Shown in pieces: positions 1 through 10,900 of a stretch of 64,000 nt of DNA. Below the pieces are notes generated by a model. The model had not been told where the DNA came from, made no database searches, and saw nothing but the letters and a program-made list of their open reading frames with translations. How positions within the stretch are numbered: the first letter of the stretch is position 1; each line of letters starts with the position of its first letter. Position numbers and translations under genes: made by a program. The stretch comes from Pisaster brevispinus (Eukaryota > Echinodermata > Asteroidea > Forcipulatida > Asteriidae): the NCBI GenBank assembly GCA_023634235.1, contig JAMKCF010000023.1, forward strand, positions 3,199,001-3,263,000. The letters are read 5' to 3'.

Positions 1-166
1 CTTCGCCGCCGCTTGGCATTTCCGGGTTTTCGTAGCTTCTAGATTTGTCCACACCCTGGCCTATCTCACGCCTCTACCCCAGCCTAGCCGGGCTCTCACC
101 TTTGCCATCGGGCTCGTGGCCAACATTTCCATGGGGGTTCAGGTCCTCATGAACGGCACATTCTAG
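1..166 (+). CDS. MGST1: Microsomal glutathione S-transferase 1-like, C-terminal exon (5' partial)
   Basis: The frame starting at base 2 is open from the window edge to a TAG at 164-166 (54 residues). It carries HFRVFV, an Arg-containing stretch ASRFVHT, and YLTPLPQPSRAL, followed by a hydrophobic helix (TFAIGLVANISMG). This is the order and spacing of the last part of MGST1, a MAPEG-family membrane enzyme of the ER and outer mitochondrial membrane that conjugates glutathione to electrophiles and reduces lipid peroxides. The Arg before the HT is the position implicated in glutathione activation in the mammalian enzyme. The N-terminal part lies before the window. A reverse-strand exon reading of the same bases was considered and dropped because this match is far better. 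Confidence 0.85.
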   Translation, partial: FAAAWHFRVFVASRFVHTLAYLTPLPQPSRALTFAIGLVANISMGVQVLMNGTF

Positions 167-549
167 AAGAGTGGAAAAAACCAGACAGCAGTAACAACAC
201 CGTGCATCGTTCCCATCCTCCTGTATACCATTTTGTGTTCGCGCATCCCCAACATGTCTGAGTTGCAATTACCCACATTTTGTGGCCCGTGCATAAACTA
301 TTTGTAAACACGCGTTTCTTGGAGATCAAAATACAGCAAATATTGGTGAAGAACTTTAGTATTCAAGAGGTCAATGTACCATTGCATTAAAAAAAAAAAA
401 ATTTTGTTGGTGACGTAACCTTTTTTTTTTTTTTACTTCTAGTGTCAATAATGCCGCTAATTTTTCTTTAACGAGAAGTAGGCTTACAAGTGGCAATGCT
501 TAATTTCTTCTTAACAAGCAAATAATCACTATACTTATGTAAGTTTCCT
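167..549 (+). other. Probable 3' UTR and downstream flank of the MGST1-like gene
   Basis: No coding potential was recognised. ATTAAA at about 386-391 could serve as a polyadenylation signal, but it runs straight into a genomic A run, so this is weak. A T run follows near 421-434. Confidence 0.4.
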
Positions 550-682
550 GGGCTCGATTTCACAAAGCACTAAGATTCATCTTGAGATGAGTTGTCAGTC
601 TTCAGAGTAATTTGTATTGTAAAAATACACTTAGCAATTAGGATTGATTCGCAGAAGATCAAGCTTTGTGAAATCCGAGCCC
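550..682. repeat. Short inverted-repeat element, GGGCTCG family, copy 1
   Basis: The element starts GGGCTCGATTTCACAAAG and ends CTTTGTGAAATCCGAGCCC, which is nearly the reverse complement of the start. Other copies are at 38053-38199 and 38772-38919. At about 133 bp with no ORF it is a non-autonomous DNA-transposon-like element. Confidence 0.8.
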
Positions 683-1482
683 ATTATATTACCGTATGCT
701 TTTTCGAATAGTTCCGCGTATTTGACTCTTGTATTCTTCCACGCCGGTGATGAGACTAATATTACGGGAGAAAATGCAACATTTTAGTTGGTGCAATCAT
801 TATAAGCTGCACATATTAAATATGTTGGAACCCAAAGTTTAGTGAATTGTTATTTCTTCAATGCACAAAATTCTTCAACTGTGGTTACTTCGTTCGTCCG
901 AGATGATAGCAGATTATTTGAAGGTTTCAAAAATTGAATCGGGTACAATAGCAAATTCTTCTCATAACAACTTGCAAAGTGTCAGCAACCTTGTATTGGC
1001 CATAAAGGTTCTACTCAGTCTATTGATGCTGATTGTATAGGGTTCCAAAGTTTACTTTTCTGATTTTTGTATAACAGACCCACTGATCGTGTCTAGAAAC
1101 TTCCCTGTTTCCTGCCAGATTAGATCATAATTGTTTTCAGATTTGAAGTCTGAGATCGCGGTTATTATTCTGCATCAGCCGCGCAAAACGCCCGCACAGA
1201 TTAACTATCACGAGCCCAACATGCAATCACATCGTAGGTTAGACTGGTCCCCTGTGTTTATCCGCAAGGATAAAGACAGGCACTGGTTTTACAACCCCAA
1301 TGATTTGATTTCATAATGTGCAGTGACGTATGTTATGATTGATCTGCTCCGAAGTAATGTTTTTGTCGGCTACACCATCAGCAGGAACTTTTCTATCGCC
1401 TGCTGCTGCGCGCGTGTACACAACGTTTGCATGTAATGTTGTTTTATTCACAATGTAGTGTGTGAACAAGTGTGTGTAGTCG
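683..1482. other. Intergenic, no assigned gene
   Basis: AT-rich sequence without a recognised repeat. It includes a 58-codon open stretch preceded by a possible acceptor (AG at 1139-1140) and closed by TAA at 1314-1316, for which no family or partner exon was recognised. Confidence 0.4.
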
Positions 1483-1533
1483 GTTAGCACCCGAACTTGC
1501 TCTCCTTGCTTTGAGCAAGTTCGGGTGGCTAAC
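1483..1533. repeat. Hairpin, 20-bp arms
   Basis: GTTAGC plus ACCCGAACTTGCTC is followed after a 10-base loop by GAGCAAGTTCGGGTGGCTAAC. The arms are complementary except for one extra C. The right arm also begins the adjoining repeat 1513-1924. Confidence 0.75.
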
Positions 1534-1924
1534 TAGAATCGATTAGACTCAACCATAGTCGATCTAGATGCCACTCGAACGCTGCATGGTTGAGCTAGCT
1601 AGTCCAACTGGATCAACCTAGCTCCGGAGCACTCTCTAGTTCACTAACAAAGTTAAGTCACTTTGTCAAGATGGCGTTGTGATCGAGACAGTTTTGTAAA
1701 CCTTTCTAATCACACAAAATGGGTTCAACGATAAATAGTGGGTTTTTGCCAATTTTATTGATTGCACTATTTTATGCAAGTAATTTGTTTATGGTCAATA
1801 CATTTTTTCCTTTTTCGATACGCCGTCGCCATGTTGGTTACCACATTTTGACGAATCAATCGACTAAACGAGTTCGAGTGAATCACAGACCACGCATGCG
1901 TGATTTAAACACCAGAACTTGCTC
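1513..1924. mobile_element. Non-autonomous element with GAGCAAGTTC ends, copy 1
   Basis: It begins GAGCAAGTTCGGG and ends AGAACTTGCTC. A diverged copy lies at about 26343-26670, sharing AAAGTTACGTCACTTTGTC-like and CACATTTTGACGAA stretches. It has no credible transposase; the 69-residue open frame inside is not conserved between the copies. Confidence 0.65.
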
Positions 1925-1926
1925 AT

Positions 1927-3113
1927 AATGGGTGCGTTCGATTAGCTTACACGTCGTGTAAGTAAAACTTACACGAGAACGCTCGATTAGCCATCACGTG
2001 ATACTCGTGTCTGCCCCCGGTGTCAGCCAGCACAGACCCAGCCAGCTCGCGAGCGGGTCTCTGGTGGATGCCCGGGTGTTATGACGTAGTTGCCGGCTGC
2101 AGGCGTATCATAACAAGATGGCGGGGGACAAGTTCAGTTCGACTCGAGTACAAAAACTACAAATTAATACACAGATGTATCGTCTGTGAAACAATTATGG
2201 CAAATGGAAAGTAAATGTATTTCCTGAAAAACTAACAGTTAGTGACTCTGTGCAAAATAATTAAATTGTGTCGTCACGGACACGTACACTCAAATTCAGC
2301 AGACGACGGATCTTTGTGTACACGCCGCTACGCAACAACCTTTGACCTTATTTTTCCATAGAGTGAGAATACTGACTGGATACACTGATCTCTATTATAC
2401 TGACTGGATAGCGGGTTGGCCTATGCGTGTGCACAGGGCCGTGAAGTCACTGCGCAACAAGCGGCGGCCATTTTGAAACACCCAAAAAGCTGTTGAATGC
2501 ACATAGCGGGTATACAAAATACGATGTCTTTTTTAATTTAAAGAAGGGATTTCATCACATAAACATGTTTTTCCTTTCCCCCAATGTTTTTTCTTTCCCC
2601 CAATGTTTTTTATGCCCACAATGTAAGTATATTCATTGCACACATGTGGGGGATTTATACATAGGCTAGATTTTCGCGATGTGATGGGGGAACATGTAAT
2701 TTGTTACTTCAAAAGTTGGATGCCGAGTGTTTTTATTAAGTAATCCCAGTCATTCGCTCAAACCCTCACACCCACATAAGCCCACAGTCGTCTCACTTGG
2801 GGGATGGCGTATTTTGGGACACTTTCTTTTCTTCTTATTCTATAAGATACATACATAATACAAAATTTAATAAATATTTAAATCAATTTTTCCCACCCAT
2901 TTCCCTTGAAACACAGATGCAAAGGTTACCCAAACTAAATAAGTGTTATTAACATAATTTAATACAAAGTGACAGATCTCATTTTAATTGTATGAACTTT
3001 CGTAGAACAAAGATGTGACATCAGGAAATGTATAGTATAATAGAGATCAATGGTGTAACCCCCCCCCCCCCCCTCCCCCAAACTCACAGGGAAGCTAATC
3101 GAACGCGCCCATT
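1927..3113. mobile_element. DNA-transposon-like element with 22-bp terminal inverted repeats
   Basis: The left end AATGGGTGCGTTCGATTAGC (1927 on) is matched by the right end GCTAATCGAACGCGCCCATT (to 3113), with one mismatch over 22 bases. No transposase ORF is visible. A second element (2383-3052) is nested within it. Confidence 0.7.
2383..3052. mobile_element. Nested element with CACTGATCTCTATTATACTG ends
   Basis: The left terminus CACTGATCTCTATTATACTG is matched in inverse orientation by AGTATAATAGAGATCAATG at the right. The left end is preceded by a 14-base sequence (ATACTGACTGGATA) that recurs just inside it. The same terminus forms the stand-alone palindrome at 59761-59801. Confidence 0.6.
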
Positions 3114-3607
3114 GTTGTATTAGTCACCGGTAGAGGGCGCAATATCGACCGGCTTGGAGAGGTGGGGGGGGGGCGGGACTGGGCAAGTCTCTGGCGTCTC
3201 TAGCTAGCTAGCAGCTCTGCCTGCTGCATGCACAGCAGTCGGCATCAGTCAATACAAGTTGTTTACTTGCTGTTTGTGGTAAGATAATATAAAATATTTT
3301 CGATTTAAAAGTAGTAGTGTAAGTAATACTATATTACTAACACAATTAACAATATAACACTAACTTAACAATCATGACAATCTGACAATTACTAATTAAA
3401 ATATATTATAGATAGTATTAGTAGTAGTTGCGATGATCGTAACCCTCCATCCTCCCGACGGTCGCTGTGAAGAAGAAAGTCCATTTTCTGTTTTGGTGGA
3501 GGTCATGAGGTTGGCATTTCAGTTGCAGTGGCCTGTTCTACGTATTACCACTAAGCTTGGGGGAAACTGAATATTTATTCCCTTGCAAACAAAAACCAAT
3601 CGGCCTA
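3114..3607. promoter_or_regulatory. Candidate promoter and untranslated first exon of GPCPD1
   Basis: The first recognised GPCPD1 coding exon opens with an acceptor (AG at 4827-4828), so at least one upstream untranslated exon must exist. The best local candidate ends TGTTTGTG at 3278 before GTAAGA, downstream of a GC-richer patch at 3125-3240. This is a guess from splice-site shape only. Confidence 0.2.
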
Positions 3608-3773
3608 GACCCAGTACCCAGGTAAATAAACAAGTTAAACTGTGGCGATGTGATAAGTTTTACACCTGCGCCTCGGTTGAATGACTGCAGATGTCCAAAT
3701 TTTGAAAATACGGAGTACAGCGCCCCAGTTACTGATTGAATACCATGAATCCCATGATACTGATTACTGGGTC
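3608..3773. mobile_element. Small inverted-repeat element related to 4148-4445
   Basis: GACCCAGT at the left and ACTGGGTC at the right bound about 166 bp. An inner segment GTACAGCGCCCCAGTTACTG matches the right end of the element at 4148-4445. The TA target duplication is imperfect here. Confidence 0.45.
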
Positions 3774-3818
3774 AATGGATTGAAATGATTGTTTATTATT
3801 ACTAGACTGTAATCTAAG

Positions 3819-3854
3819 CATGGAGGAAGGAAATATGTATTTCCTTCCTTCATG
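3819..3854. mobile_element. 36-bp palindromic insertion with 7-bp target duplication
   Basis: CATGGAGGAAGGAAATA and TATTTCCTTCCTTCATG flank a 2-base centre (one mismatch between arms). The palindrome is immediately preceded and followed by ATCTAAG. See the related palindrome at 24643-24672. Confidence 0.7.
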
Positions 3855-4147
3855 ATCTAAGTAAGTATCTTGCATTGTATACTTTTCTTTAAAAAATATT
3901 GGTGCAGTGCCTCAGATGATATGTTTGGTCTCATAAAAAGATGGGTGATGGCACTTTACAAATTTTGTATTTTTATTACTGTTTAGTATTATTAAGTTCA
4001 AGGGGCAGGTTTGTTTACTTCAAACATGCAATGCCCTCCACAACTTGGTGCTTGAACTTCCACACACCTGGCTTGTGCATGAAGCTCTAGTGCCGAGTCA
4101 CAAGTGGCAATGAGTGTTAAAAAAACACAAAGCTGCTCAGTGAACTA

Positions 4148-4445
4148 GACCCAGTAACTTGAGCGCTGTATTACTGTAAAAAAAAAATTTGACATCTTCG
4201 GTCGTACTAGCACCCCAGAAATCCACCGCCACATTCGGCAATTTGCTATGATTTTTACGACTAACCAACCACGACAACCAGCCACGAAAAATGCCACAAA
4301 AAGACCAAATGAAATAGCTCAAAAATCGCAAGTTGCCGAATGTGGCCGAACTTACTATGGATTCCTTGGGCACTAGTAAAAAAGTAGTACGACCGAAGAT
4401 GTCAATTTCTTTTTTAAAGGAGTACAGCGCCCCAGTTACTGGGTC
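4148..4445. mobile_element. MITE with about 100-bp inverted arms and TA target duplication
   Basis: GACCCAGTAACT at the left and AGTTACTGGGTC at the right are bounded by TA on both sides. The inverted similarity extends inward through GACATCTTCGGTCGTACTA and GCCACATTCGGC. The long foldback arms and TA target suggest a Tc1/mariner-type non-autonomous element. Confidence 0.8.
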
Positions 4446-4828
4446 TACCCCTTGTTTGAACAAGATCACGCTTATATCAAGTGCTCAGTAAGTGCTCAGT
4501 ATTTATTAACAATGGTCATGGAGGAAGGTAACCGACATGTGGGCCAGGTATTGCAAAAGCAGTCCCCCCTAATATGCATTGCTTTTTTCTTCTTCGAGAT
4601 ACCCAGATGTTGGTCATAAATTCCACCGCTATGTAAACTATGGCAGTAGAGGGTCTACAGTCAGTACACACAAAGTCGAAAAGACCTTGTTGCACACACT
4701 GGATAAGAAATTGAGCGCAAACTCATTTCAAAACCCTTAGAACTTGCAGATTGAAAATCCGTCTCCCCCATCCCCCATCGCTTTAATTTCAAACACTGAT
4801 TTACATCACTGCTCATTTCCTTCACCAG

Positions 4829-4989
4829 ATCAGGATGACGTGTACTGTACACTTTCAGGTTGAGACGACAGCAACAGCTGACGACCAGGCGGTATGTCTG
4901 ACGGGTGATGCACCAGAGCTTGGGCAATGGTCAGTCTCTAAGGTCATCCGTATGTCCAGTCCTGATGGAGCAGTCACCAACCAGAGCAG
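4829..4989 (+). CDS. GPCPD1: GPCPD1 exon with start codon (CBM20, first half)
   Basis: The ATG is at 4835, six bases after the acceptor. It encodes [11 protein letters not shown] and [12 protein letters not shown], the first strands of the carbohydrate-binding domain. The donor is GTAAGC, phase 2. Confidence 0.88.
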
Positions 4990-7900
4990 GTAAGCTAGCA
5001 AAATGGATGAAACACCAAGTCTTTATTCTGCACTTTTCAGAGCCAGGTTGAAAGGTTGTTAGTTTTTAAAAATTACTTAGCGAATTTGAGGAGATAACGT
5101 TTGTAGTGTACAGAATATTAGCTGGTAACCCTAGCCGTATGGTTAAAGGTAGGGTCTTTTTTTTTTCTTCAATGTAATGCTTTTTTATAGAAAAAAATTA
5201 TAAAGAAAGATACAGTACAAGTCACGTGTGAAAGTTTGAACTGAATGTAGTACTTGTGTACTTGCTGAGAAAACGGCAAAATACTGCCATGTTTTTTTCA
5301 CTGGAGCATGGAATCCATCCATTTAATCGAGGTGACAGCGGGTACCAACCGCATGTTCAAGTGACCAAACTACAGGTGATGAGGTGTCAGGGAGGTATAC
5401 CTGACGCAGTTATAGACGGTCTGCAAGTCTTGGCAAAGGTTGGCCTAAGCTGTGCTGGTGACAATGTGACAAAGTGGAGTGGCAGAAGGTTGAAAGATTT
5501 TAGAGTAGCGGCGATTGAAAGAGAACAGGTGATGGGGGCTTCCCAAGGAATGCACCCTTATTACAATCTGAGAACAAGGTGGCCACAGACGCAAGTCTAT
5601 GCCAAATGATGATGATTATGCCAAATGATGATGATGATGGCATACTGAATAAACTTCCTCAAATTGTATGTTCAACCTTTCAGATTTTCTTTTCCCACCA
5701 TTGGTTTTCTTTGCATATTCAGGTGGTCCATTTCGGTGACCTTGCCGAGAGACAGAGAAGTAAAGTATCGCTATGCAGTGTGTAGCTTTCATGGTAACTC
5801 AGAGGCAGTCAGAGTGCATCTCTGGGAGTCGGCCAGAATCTCTCGCACGCTGCTTACAAAAGGTTAATCAGGCCTTGGTCTCTAGTAAGGGCAAGGCCTT
5901 GGTCTCTAGTAAGGGCAAGGCCTTGGTCTCTAGTAAGGGTAAGGCCTTGGTCTCTAGTAAGGGCAAGGCAGTTTATGCTTCGTAAAGGGCACCTCTAACA
6001 AGAGAAATTAACATTTGTATCGGAACATTTCAGTGGGCACCAACAGATCTAGAAGGACCAGGGCATGAGGGCAATTATCTAGATCTGTGTAAAGTATCAT
6101 CTATTAAAAAAAACAAAAAAACGCCCCATGGTGAATGGGCTAATTACAAGCAGAGAGTACACAGCCGACATGACGTAACATTCCTACAATTATATCAACA
6201 AAGTAGATTTTAAAAGGGAAAAGTACATCAGGATTTTGGGGGGTGTTTAACCCTTTTACCAAAATGTTGATAGCGGCCGCAAATGGCTGCAAGATCTGAC
6301 CTACTCCCACTCGACCAAAAAGGTCAAAGTAAAGGTCAAGATCTGAATTGACATTTCAATGTTTCTCATGTTAACATAGAATCTATGTTTCTAAAACAAA
6401 ACAAAAGTTTAATATTATTTTTGTACCTAACACTTTTCCAAAAAAATCAACAACAAAACCATGTTTGGGCATATGGTGCTCTAAAGGGTTACATTAATAC
6501 ATTAATTCCAGTCCTTTAGTTTCAATTAGCATAATGTACAAAAAGAACCTGTGAAAATTTTATGAAATTCATATTGCAATGTGAAATAACAACACAGAAA
6601 GCTTGTTTTTGTTTTGTACTGGATTGTGTGCACGTATCAAGCTTATTTGGACTGTGGCAATCAGAATAAAGTGACAATGATTTGTGGGATCTCCAAATGT
6701 TCTTCCCTACACTCTAACGATATTTCAATATGATTTTTTTCTATGGAAGAACGGTGCCGGTGTAAGCTTGAAAATCAGTGACCATCCAGTATGGTGGTTT
6801 ATTTTTTCATATATGTAGATATCAATCCTGCCTTGATTAAAACTAGTTATTTTAAATTGTTGGAGTTTGTTTGTTTTGGTTTTTTTTGACAGGTGAGGAA
6901 ATGACAGTCAACGATGGCCATTTTGGGACCTTTGGTGAGTATTGCAGTTCTTTGGTTTCACAGTTTATAAAAACAAAAAATTTCCACTAAGCCCTTTTCC
7001 TACCCAGCCCTCCATCAGTAACAAACCAATCCACTAAGCCCCTTCCCTACCCAGCCCTCTAACAGCTATTCAGTTTCCCTTGTGGTTTCGTACTTGATTT
7101 TTAAAATTACGACTGGTCCTATGCCGTGTACGTTCACAAGTGTATGTTTAGCTTGAATTCTCTTGCGACCGTACAAAGCATTTTACTAGAAACCATTCAA
7201 ACCTAACTCGCAAATGGCTCAATGACTAAAGACATATTGACACAATTCAATGACAGCAGTTAATTCTTTTCTAACAGACTGTAACAATTCCAGACTGAGA
7301 ATCGTAACTGTCTGCAACATTTCAAATTTCAGATGGAGTAAGTAAGGTTGAGCGAGGCTGGCTAACGACCCATTCAGAACTTCGCCTGATGGTTCACTCC
7401 AATCCTTTCACTCCTGCAGCTGGATGTGGTGTGTCTGCAAACAACGTTTATGTCTCAGTCTCATCCCAAGATGACATGGGATGCAGGCAACAGACGATGG
7501 CCGGAACGGAGTCTCCGTCAAAGAGAATGAAGCAATGTAATACAGAGCCAGTGCTAATCAGAGTGAGTCTATAATAGATAGCTCTCGATAGAAGCCATCT
7601 TTACGAGCAAATTGCATTTTGGCTTGCAGGTGCGCCAATGAGTTTTGTGAAATGTGTGCATGCTCCACTCCGTTCTCACACAAAACGCATGACTGCATTG
7701 CCCGTAAAGATGGCCGATTTACGTCATCAAACAAGCTGGTCATGTAATAATGTGGCCAAGTGGTTAAGAGCTCCGAACTCAAGCTCTGGTGTTTCTGATC
7801 AGCAGAGTATGGGTTCGAGTCCCGGTCTTGACATCTGTGTCCTCAAGCAAGACACTTTACCACTATTGCTTCGTCTTTCAGATGGGACTTAAAGCTGTTG

Positions 7901-10900
7901 GTCCCATGTGTTGTGTAACGCACGGATAAAGAACAGTTACACTTATCTCAAGGGGTTGGCCTGGTGTGTCTGGCAGTGGCTGCTGAATGCGTCACAGCAC
8001 CTTGTTTTACAAGGCGCTACATAAAGCGGTTTCATAATGCAGACAAAATTTCAAAAGCTTGTCTCAAAATAATTATGTTTGTTCAAACGCCTTGGGTACC
8101 TTATTGGTAGATCCATGCGCTATATAAAACTATACAGTATTACTGTTTTAAAAAACAATTTAATTTTTGATGAGGACATCACTTCTCTGTGTATTACACT
8201 GGCTTCCAGTAAAGGCCGATTTATAGTCAGTTGCACTGCGACACAAAACTTGACTCGCTAGATAAATGTGTTTTTTAAAATTGTTATTATTGTTATCAAA
8301 TGCTAGTAAAAAGTGCGATACAAATGTGATTACTATTTTTATTGTAATTTTGATTAATATTGTTTAATGCCAGGAAAATAGGATTGTTCATACTATTATT
8401 TGTATTTTTCTTATTCTGATTGTTTTCAATCTTTTTAAAGGTTTTAAATTCTGAAGAGTACCAGCCACATGAACAGCAGCCTGGAGGTCAACTCATCACC
8501 ACTGACGATTATTTGATCTACTCGGTACAGAGCATGAAACCAGGATCAGTGGTAAATAACGTACTCCATTTGTAACATGTGTAGAATCACCATCAATACG
8601 GGGGAAAGCTTCATTAAAGAAAAACATTATAATACAATACACAGAAGACTTAGAAAAACAATCAGACCAAGAGTTATGAAAAACAGAATTTGAATGGAAA
8701 ACACATGATGGTTGCACATGGCGTGTCGTGGCCAGACACAAGCTCTGGTGTTTCTGATTAGCAGAGTGTGGGTTCGAGTCCCGGTCATGACACTTGCATC
8801 CTTGAGCAAGATGCTATACTATAACTGCTTTGTCCTTCGGATGGGACATTAAGCCGTAGGTCCCATGTACTAGAATTGGTAGTGCGCGTTAAAGAACCCA
8901 GAACACTTATCGTGGAAGAGTAGGGATTAATGCCAGTGTTTCTAATTCCCATAGCAAGCACCCTTGTTTACAGGTTTCATCAGGCTTGCAAGCTACAGTG
9001 ATTATGTTCACTCATGAGGCATCCTTGGTTTCAGTACCAGAAATATATATAATATCAATAATAATAACCAACACTAAACACATACTTCAATTGTTCATCA
9101 TCTCACTTTCCCTGGTGTAAACAGGTGTTTACAATTGATCTCTATTCCTGTGACAATGAGTCCGAAAGTCTGACTTTACTCGGAAAGAGTTGGCTTCTGG
9201 GAAGTAACGTCAAGAGTGATGCAAGTGAAGACCAAGTTCTGCCTGTCCTCCTTGGTACACAGATTGTAGGAGTGCTCTCAGGTATGCCACTACCTTAGGG
9301 TCAAAAAGGATATACTGTCATTTCCTGGCATATCTAGTGCCCATATAACTCGCAGTACCCCAAAATCAATGGATTTAAAGTATCAACGTATTAGACACTC
9401 TGCCCACAAGAGGCCTGACAGCCGCCAATCACTGTCAGTACATTCCACATGGGTGATTGTGTTGCTATGAAGCTAACATAGCGTGTTTTACTGGGTTTTT
9501 GTGATGAGTGCTCCTCAACCATATGTCAAAAATATAATTTGTTTGTACCCTTACACCGATGTGTATTCAGCCATTTTTTTTCTTCACAGAACTCAGGAAA
9601 GTAGTTAGGGTAAAACTAATATCCCCGATGCGAAATTAACATCTATTAAACCGTTGCGGTACCCGCTGCTAAAACATGGGATTTATATTATATTCTTTAT
9701 CCCCAATGCAAAATTAACATCTGTTGTTATTCTTGGTAAGATACTCTTTCAAATCCTGTATATTGTTCTTGTTATCTACCATACCATCCAGGGTTTGCTC
9801 TTAACTTTTTTAGTGACTGGCCAGCAGGACCAGTTAGCTTGTTATTTAACTAGTCCATCAGCTTTTTCACCAGTCCATTCGCTATATTAAACAGGGATGC
9901 TTTTCAACACTGAATAAGCCAGCCGGACCACTTTGGACCAGAATTTGGACTGGTCCGCCGATGTTTTAACTGGCATTTGGCCAGCGGACCAGTGTTAAGG
10001 AAGAACGCTGCCGTCCTGGATTTTCATTTTTTACAGTTATTTTATAAAGGGATTAGATAATAATATTCCATTCTTTTTCCAGTGCGTTCCATAGTAATTC
10101 ACCCTCTTTCCCCATCGTCCATGTGTAACATGGAGGTGTCCTACTCTACCCACTGGAAATGGAATAGGACTACGTTAGATGTAAGTCATCGTGGTTTTGG
10201 AAGGTCGCACCATGACAGCTCACTTCTTCAGGAGTAAGAACAAATTTGATTTATTTTGATGTACTTTTTAAAAAGATTCAATTAATGATGATTTATAAAA
10301 TTTTTGTGTTTTGATGGGGAGCTTCTACATGTTTGACAATTTGAAATGTTACCTACTACAATTGTTCTAAAACAAATGAGTGGCTCTGTGCTGTATTATT
10401 TTTCGGAACCTTTTGGTGTTTCCAGAGTAATAATTTTTTTTTTATACCAGTGCCACAGTAACACCCTGACTAGACAAAGGAAATATAGTTCAACATTTCC
10501 ATTATAACCACCGGGATTTTGTTGCTCTCTTTCGAGAAAATTTGAGTGCATTCACTGTGAATGGCAAAACCTCGGCCGTAAAGCACAGCTGATAATCTGC
10601 CTTGGTATGCTGGAATCTCGGAAAAATGAAGCCTGTCTGCATCCCATATCCAACTTGTCCTTCACCTTGTTGGAAATTACATTTTCCATAATCTGCTCGC
10701 ATTTTTGTGATAATTAGGATTAATCCTGAGAAGTGATATCAATGATATCTGGAAACTGTTGTACAAATGTGTAAAAAAGCAGTCTGTCTCTGTTGCCCCT
10801 ATTCCTGGCCTTGGTGTCCATTCAAAAGTTTCCCACGGACGTAAAGATTTGTCCAAAGAAAGTGCGCGGCAAAATGAAAATGGCATTGTCCTCTCAATTA

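Noticed and set aside
74..329. Reverse-strand ORFs and a plausible reverse-strand exon (100-162) with good splice sites
   Set aside because: The + strand frame matches the MGST1 C-terminus over its whole length, so the reverse exon is chance.
5870..5969. CRISPR-like regular repeat
   Set aside because: Units are contiguous with no spacers; a plain minisatellite in an intron.
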